Below the pieces are notes generated by a model. It saw only the letters and a program-made list of their open reading frames with translations, made no database searches and was not told the DNA's origin. A program made the translations under genes and the position numbers. 9,026 bases of DNA from Candidatus Parcubacteria bacterium (GTDB lineage: Bacteria; Patescibacteriota; Minisyncoccia; Phycocordibacterales; GCA-2747955), in NCBI GenBank assembly GCA_027039745.1, contig JALUMP010000088.1, positions 1 to 9,026 of the forward strand, in the 5' to 3' direction. Of the stretch, positions 5,461-9,026 are shown piece after piece. Each line of letters starts with the position of its first letter. Position 1 is the first letter of the stretch.

Positions 5461-5592
5461 AGATAAAAACTAAATAAATTTTATATAAAAATGTTAAGAT
5501 AAAAGAAATGAAAAATATACTAAAAGCAGTCTTGACTTTATTTTAATTTAAACAATTCTTTTATCTAAAATAAAGATAAATTACGCTATAAT
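5461..5592 (+). promoter_or_regulatory. Promoter and repeated AGATAAA motifs before the methyltransferase gene
   Basis: A TATAAT -10 box at 5587-5592 lies 26 bases before the methyltransferase start. Where the -35 should be there is instead an inverted repeat, TTTATCT (5560-5566) and AGATAAA (5574-5580), seven bases apart. Further copies are at 5461-5468 and 5497-5504 (AGATAAAA), making four in this 202-base divergent intergenic region. The position over the -35 fits a site for an activator or a repressor. The adjacent Crp/Fnr-family gene is an obvious but unproven candidate to bind it. Confidence 0.45.
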
Positions 5593-5618
5593 ATATTACA
5601 AAAAAAAAGGAAGTAATA

Positions 5619-6695
5619 ATGCAAGATACATATAGTGAAAACAACTCATTAAGAGGTTTATCTCTATTCGCAAATGCTGGTATTGCAGAAGCAAGATTAG
5701 ATAATACTAATTTGGAAATTTTAGTTGCCAATGAATTGTTACAAGAGAGAGCAAAATTTTATCAAGAAATGTATCCCAATAGTACAATGGTACAAGGTGA
5801 TATTACTGACCCTGTAATTTATGAAGAAGTTTTAGAGTTGGCTATTAAAAAAAAATGTAATTTTATAATAGCGACTCCACCCTGTCAAGGAATGAGTATT
5901 GCAGGAAAAATGAAAGAAGATGATCCAAGAAATTTACTTATCAAACAAGCTATCAAGGCCGTAATCGATCTCCAGCCAGAATATGTATTAATTGAAAATG
6001 TTGTCGGAGTATTAAAAACATATATATTAGATCAAAATGAAAAAATTAAAATAGTTGATTACATTAAAGACAAATTAGAACCTTTTGGATATACGATTAA
6101 CCCATATATATTAAATGCTGCTGACTATGGTACTCCTCAAAATAGAAAAAGAGCTATTTTTCTTATTTCAAAAAGAGGGTTCTGGTTTCCTCCACAAAAA
6201 GAAAAGCTTATTTCATTAGAAGAAGCAATATCTTATTTGCCTCCTCTTGAAAGTGGAGAAACTTCTCCTATTCCTTTTCATTCCGCAAAAGTACATAATC
6301 AAAGACATATTCTTTGGATGAAACATACTCCTAGTGGCAAGAGTGCTTTTGATAATCAAGTTTTTTATCCTCAAAAAGAAAATGGAATTAAAATATCTGG
6401 TTTTGCTACATCTTATAAAAGAATGAGTTGGGATAAACCTGCACCGACCATTACTATGGCAAATGGTTCTATATCATCTCAAAACAATGTACATCCTGGC
6501 AGAATAAAAGAAGATGGAACATATTCAGATGCAAGAGTTCTTACATTGAAGGAAATTTTTATTCTAACTGGATTACCTGATGATTGGACTCCACCCACAT
6601 GGGCATCTGAACTTCTAATTAGAAAGGTGATAGGAGAAGGTGTTCCTCCCAAACTAATTGAAAAACTTCTTAATAATATAAATAAAAGATTCTAA
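5619..6695 (+). CDS. C5-cytosine-specific DNA methyltransferase
   Basis: A 358-residue enzyme that transfers a methyl group from S-adenosylmethionine to C5 of cytosine in a target DNA site. Motif I is at about 15-24 (SLFANAGIAE, binding the cofactor), motif IV at 87-91 (PPCQG, catalytic Cys89), motif VI ENV at 126-128 and motif VIII QNRKR at 174-178. A variable target-recognition region lies at about 185-300, with motif IX near 306 and motif X GEGVPP at 339-344. All key residues are present and the length is normal, so it looks active. ATG 5619 follows AAGGAAG. No restriction endonuclease, Vsr or controller protein is recognisable nearby, so it is either an orphan methyltransferase or part of a system with an unrecognised partner. 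The next gene starts one base after its stop, indicating an operon. The target sequence cannot be read from the protein alone. Confidence 0.93.
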   Translation: MQDTYSENNSLRGLSLFANAGIAEARLDNTNLEILVANELLQERAKFYQEMYPNSTMVQGDITDPVIYEEVLELAIKKKCNFIIATPPCQGMSIAGKMKEDDPRNLLIKQAIKAVIDLQPEYVLIENVVGVLKTYILDQNEKIKIVDYIKDKLEPFGYTINPYILNAADYGTPQNRKRAIFLISKRGFWFPPQKEKLISLEEAISYLPPLESGETSPIPFHSAKVHNQRHILWMKHTPSGKSAFDNQVFYPQKENGIKISGFATSYKRMSWDKPAPTITMANGSISSQNNVHPGRIKEDGTYSDARVLTLKEIFILTGLPDDWTPPTWASELLIRKVIGEGVPPKLIEKLLNNINKRF

Positions 6696-6696
6696 T

Positions 6697-7287
6697 ATGA
6701 ATATAATTTCTTCTAATTTAGATACTGTTTCTAGTAATAAAAAAGTTATATTTAAAAAAGGGAGTGATGCTTTTTTTGAAGGAAAAACTAACAAATATTT
6801 TTATTTCATTCTATCTGGTAAATTAAAAGTTTCTCAAATTGATTTCAACACTGGGAAAGAGCAAATTCTTTATATCTTGTCAACTGGTGATATGTTTGAT
6901 ATATTATCATACTTGGATGAAAATCAAGATGCATATATAACTACGGTATTAGAAGATCTAACAACCATTCAAATTAAATTAAATCAACTTGACTTATTAT
7001 TGTCTTCGAATGAAAAATTCAAAAAATCATTTTTTCATTATATTGCTAATAATATTAAATCACTAGAAGATCTTACTCTTTCATTTTCATTTGATAATAT
7101 TTCAACAAGACTATTAAAACTTTTCAAAAAATATTCTTATGTTAAAAATGGAGAATTAAAATCATTGATTTCAAATTTTACACACCAAGAATTAGCTAAT
7201 CTTACTGGTTCGGTAAGACAGGTTATTACAAGAACCATAAAAGAAATAAAAAAAGATGATCAGTTTTTAAATATATTTAAAAAATAA
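6697..7287 (+). CDS. Crp/Fnr-family transcriptional regulator
   Basis: A 196-residue regulator. Residues about 16-95 form the cyclic-nucleotide-binding-like beta barrel (KKGSDAFFEGK, FYFILSGKLKV, LSTGDMFDILSYL). A linking helix follows, and a winged-helix DNA-binding segment at about 161-184 carries THQELANLTGSVRQVITRTI. The wing after the recognition helix is cut short: the protein ends at IFKK, a little earlier than most relatives. There is not a single cysteine, so it cannot carry an Fnr-type iron-sulfur cluster. The cAMP-binding Gly-Glu...Arg-Ser/Thr signature is missing, so the ligand, if any, is unknown. ATG 6697 lies one base after the methyltransferase stop with only a weak ribosome binding site, so translation is probably coupled. 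It may control the methyltransferase promoter. Confidence 0.9.
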   Translation: MNIISSNLDTVSSNKKVIFKKGSDAFFEGKTNKYFYFILSGKLKVSQIDFNTGKEQILYILSTGDMFDILSYLDENQDAYITTVLEDLTTIQIKLNQLDLLLSSNEKFKKSFFHYIANNIKSLEDLTLSFSFDNISTRLLKLFKKYSYVKNGELKSLISNFTHQELANLTGSVRQVITRTIKEIKKDDQFLNIFKK

Positions 7288-7294
7288 AGAACTA

Positions 7295-7534
7295 TTAAAC
7301 ATAAACAATATCGTCTTTATTATACTTTTTTTCATCTGTTTTAAAAGAAACAGTTTTGTTAATTTTAGATTTTACAATTCTTCCAAAATATACATAGCAT
7401 TCTTTACCGTTAGATTCACATCTTTTGTTTACCGTCTCAATTTTAACTTTTTCTCTGGTTAAAAATTTTATTCCAACAATAATGAAAAATGAAAAAAGAA
7501 TTGCTATTATACTAAATATTATCCATAGGTGCAT
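7295..7534 (-). CDS. Small single-pass membrane protein, unknown function
   Basis: A 79-residue protein from ATG 7534, preceded by AAAGGAT at good spacing. Residues 3-25 form one strongly hydrophobic helix (WIIFSIIAILFSFFIIVGI). The flanking positive charges (KFLTREKVK) suggest the C-terminal part faces the cytoplasm. The remaining ~50 residues look like a small beta domain with a Cys39/Cys46 pair (CESNGKEC). I know no named family. It converges on the regulator gene with seven bases between the two stops and no terminator hairpin. Real-gene status is supported by the start site and the amphipathic C-terminal sequence. Confidence 0.75.
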   Translation of the reverse strand: MHLWIIFSIIAILFSFFIIVGIKFLTREKVKIETVNKRCESNGKECYVYFGRIVKSKINKTVSFKTDEKKYNKDDIVYV

Positions 7535-7687
7535 TTTTTATCCTTTAATGTTGAATTTTACTATTCTTTTCTTAATAGAATGGAAACTTTTAATTTAGCA
7601 GCAAGAAAATTACTATTATTTACCTATTCTCTTAGTTTTGTATTTAAATAAGCATAACATATTATTCATATGGAACGGAGAGGTTCA
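7535..7687. other. Short non-coding stretch, possible gene remnant
   Basis: No complete gene. On the minus strand at about 7566-7610 a short frame reads SNFLAAKLKVSILLRKE and then stops. It resembles the C-terminal end of some IS5-like transposases, but it is too short to be sure. GCAGCAAGAAA at 7598-7608 also occurs at 4984-4994. Confidence 0.25.
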
Positions 7688-8977
7688 CTACTGAAAATAA
7701 GTTAGCTCTCCAAATTTAGAACCGATATCTGCTTTAATTACAGTCAGACTCTCAACTCCTCTTGTTGCTGCTACATATAATGTATTTATTAAATCTTCTC
7801 TTATTTTTGTTCGTTCTTTTTCTTTAACTAAACTAAAAGTAAAATCAACTTGTTCTCTATTCTTAAAATCTTTCCAAACTTTTTTAACTTCTACATTTTC
7901 GTCAAATTCGAGGATTAAACCTCTTTTACTCATTTTTGTTTTCTTTCTATCATATATGATTACATGGCTGAACTCTAATCCTTTTGATTTATGCATTGTT
8001 ATTATTCGCAATCCTTCCACTTTTTCCGCATTAACTATTGTCTCTTCTAATGAATTTAATTCAGCAAGAAAAAATTCTATTGAATCAAATTTATTCGCAA
8101 TTTCTATTATTTTTAGAAAATTCAAATCTCCATCAAAAAAATCAAATGTTTGAAGTATGTTTTTAAGAAATAATGCTGGACTATCAGCAAGATATTTCAT
8201 TGAAATAATTTTTTGCCCTACAGATTTTACATCATATTCCTTTATATTTAAGATCCCAAAAAAATTATGAATATAATAATCCTCTCTTGTTACAAAATAT
8301 TTTGCAAGACTTAAAATTGCTTTTACTTTTTTTGATTCTATAATTTTAGATGAACTGTCCGTTATTATGTTTAATGTTGGATATTCTTCTTTTACTTTTT
8401 CTTTTAATTTTAAAGCTTCATTGTTAGTAGATGTTAAAATTACAACTTCAGATAAATTTATTCCATTTTTTTCTTTTTTAAAAATGTCTTCAATAATTCT
8501 TTCATCCAGTAAAGTGTCTTCATCTTCTATTATTTCTATTTTTCCATTACATTTCTTTACATGTTCTTGTTTCGTATACCCTGAATATTCAAGAGAAAAA
8601 ACATTATCAACAAAATTTACAACTTCTTTTGAGCTTCTGAAATTTACATTTAAAAATTCTTCTTCTAAACTATAATCTTTTACAACTTTTTTAAATAAAA
8701 GTGAATTACCTCCTCTAAATCTATATATTGATTGCTTTATATCCCCTACTATAAAAAAGCTTTTAAAATCATTACCTCTGTTTAATACTATTTCATCAAT
8801 AAGAGGTTTTAGAATTTCAAACTGAGTCCAAGATGTGTCTTGAAATTCATCAATCAATAAATGCTTAACTTTTGAGTCTAATCTAAATCTTAAATAATCC
8901 AATTCTTTGTTTTTCATTATATCCATAGCAATATTTGTAATGTCACTAAAAGATAATATATTGTTCTCTTTTTTTAT
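7688..8977 (-). pseudogene. addA: Truncated AddA/RecB-type UvrD helicase
   Basis: A decayed superfamily 1 helicase of the AddAB/RecB recombination-repair type. Counting from ATG 8926, motif II/Walker B is LLIDEFQD (23-30), motif III GDIKQSIYRFRGG (61-73), motif IV NFRSS (95-99), motif V MHKSKGLEF (311-319) and motif VI LYVAATR (383-389). Family resemblance continues upstream of that ATG (NILSFSDITN), back to an in-frame TAA at 8978-8980, so the ATG is internal and no ribosome binding site precedes it. The whole N-terminal part with Walker A is missing, so ATP hydrolysis by this product is not expected. At the other end the protein stops about 20 residues after motif VI, without the C-terminal region, including any nuclease domain, expected for AddA. 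Truncated at both ends, it is best seen as a pseudogene, unless an intact copy lies elsewhere or the assembly is wrong. Confidence 0.78.
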
Positions 8978-9026
8978 TTACAGTAACAGGCTTGTTTTTC
9001 CCGCACCTCTCGCACCGAGAATTGCA
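8978..9026 (-). pseudogene. Start-proximal fragment of a different P-loop ATPase
   Basis: The last bases of the window, read on the minus strand, encode AILGARGAGKTSLLL followed at once by TAA (8978-8980). GARGAGKT is a Walker A motif of the AAA_14/AAA-ATPase style and is unlike the ASAG(S/T)GKT motif of AddA. These ~45 bases are visibly richer in G+C than their neighbours. The gene begins outside the window and is cut off a few residues after its nucleotide-binding loop, directly against the helicase remnant. Confidence 0.6.

Noticed and set aside
5532..5537. TTGACT as the -35 of the methyltransferase promoter
   Set aside because: The TATAAT at 5587 is about 50 bases away, and no -10 box lies at the right spacing.
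5508..5546. 12-codon frame (MKNILKAVLTLF) before the methyltransferase
   Set aside because: Too short, no ribosome binding site, and it lies upstream of the only good -10 box of the operon.
5560..5580. Classical Fnr box
   Set aside because: The half-sites are TTTATCT/AGATAAA at seven-base spacing, not TTGAT/ATCAA at four, and the local regulator has no cysteines.
8367..8675. Plus-strand 102-codon frame inside the helicase remnant
   Set aside because: Ser/Phe-rich shadow of the helicase coding on the opposite strand, with no ribosome binding site.
1..9026. CRISPR array, tRNA, rRNA or integrase gene
   Set aside because: No evenly spaced repeats of 23-40 bases, no cloverleaf with conserved TTCGA arm, no rRNA-like segment and no recombinase motif were seen on either strand.

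Overview
The window is very A+T-rich and reads like a member of the Campylobacterota, most likely the Arcobacter group. The clues are the codon use (AAA, ATT and TTA dominate), Shine-Dalgarno sites of the AGGA/AAGGAG type, good TATAAT -10 boxes often without a recognisable -35, an Alvin-type 2[4Fe-4S] ferredoxin of the kind found there, and an AddA-type helicase piece close to campylobacterial AddA as I remember it. The assignment comes from pattern recognition, not from a database search.

Layout. Bases 1-582 hold the 3' part of an unrecognised gene. Bases 583-983 are non-coding apart from a strong promoter and a candidate 29-codon hydrophobic peptide, and are flanked by two copies of a short direct repeat. 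Next is a small (199 aa) ABC/SMC-type ATPase (984-1583) and two terminator-like hairpins. Two unrecognised proteins follow on the minus strand: 494 aa (1759-3243) and a 162 aa protein with an N-terminal zinc ribbon (3534-4022). A divergent promoter region with three TTCAATAA motifs separates the latter from a plus-strand protein with a C-x5-R phosphatase loop (4187-4831). A mostly empty 324-base stretch leads to a minus-strand ferredoxin (5156-5416).

The ferredoxin is divergent from a two-gene unit made of a C5-cytosine DNA methyltransferase (5619-6695) and, one base later, a Crp/Fnr-family regulator (6697-7287). The shared intergenic region carries four copies of AGATAAA, two forming an inverted repeat upstream of the methyltransferase -10 box. 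A small single-pass membrane protein (7295-7534, minus) follows. The right end is a decayed AddA/RecB-type helicase (7688-8977, minus) with motifs II-VI but no Walker A. It is joined at about 8978-8981 to the start of an unrelated P-loop ATPase, which hits a stop right after its Walker A motif.

Interpretation. The ferredoxin is probably housekeeping. The orphan methyltransferase, small ATPase, phosphatase-like protein, zinc-ribbon protein and broken helicase look like an accessory or recombination-prone region. No integrase, intact transposase, tRNA or CRISPR array is visible. The best candidates for something undescribed are the peptide-plus-ATPase cassette (735-1618), the methyltransferase/regulator pair with its repeated operator-like motif, and the divergent zinc-ribbon/phosphatase pair.
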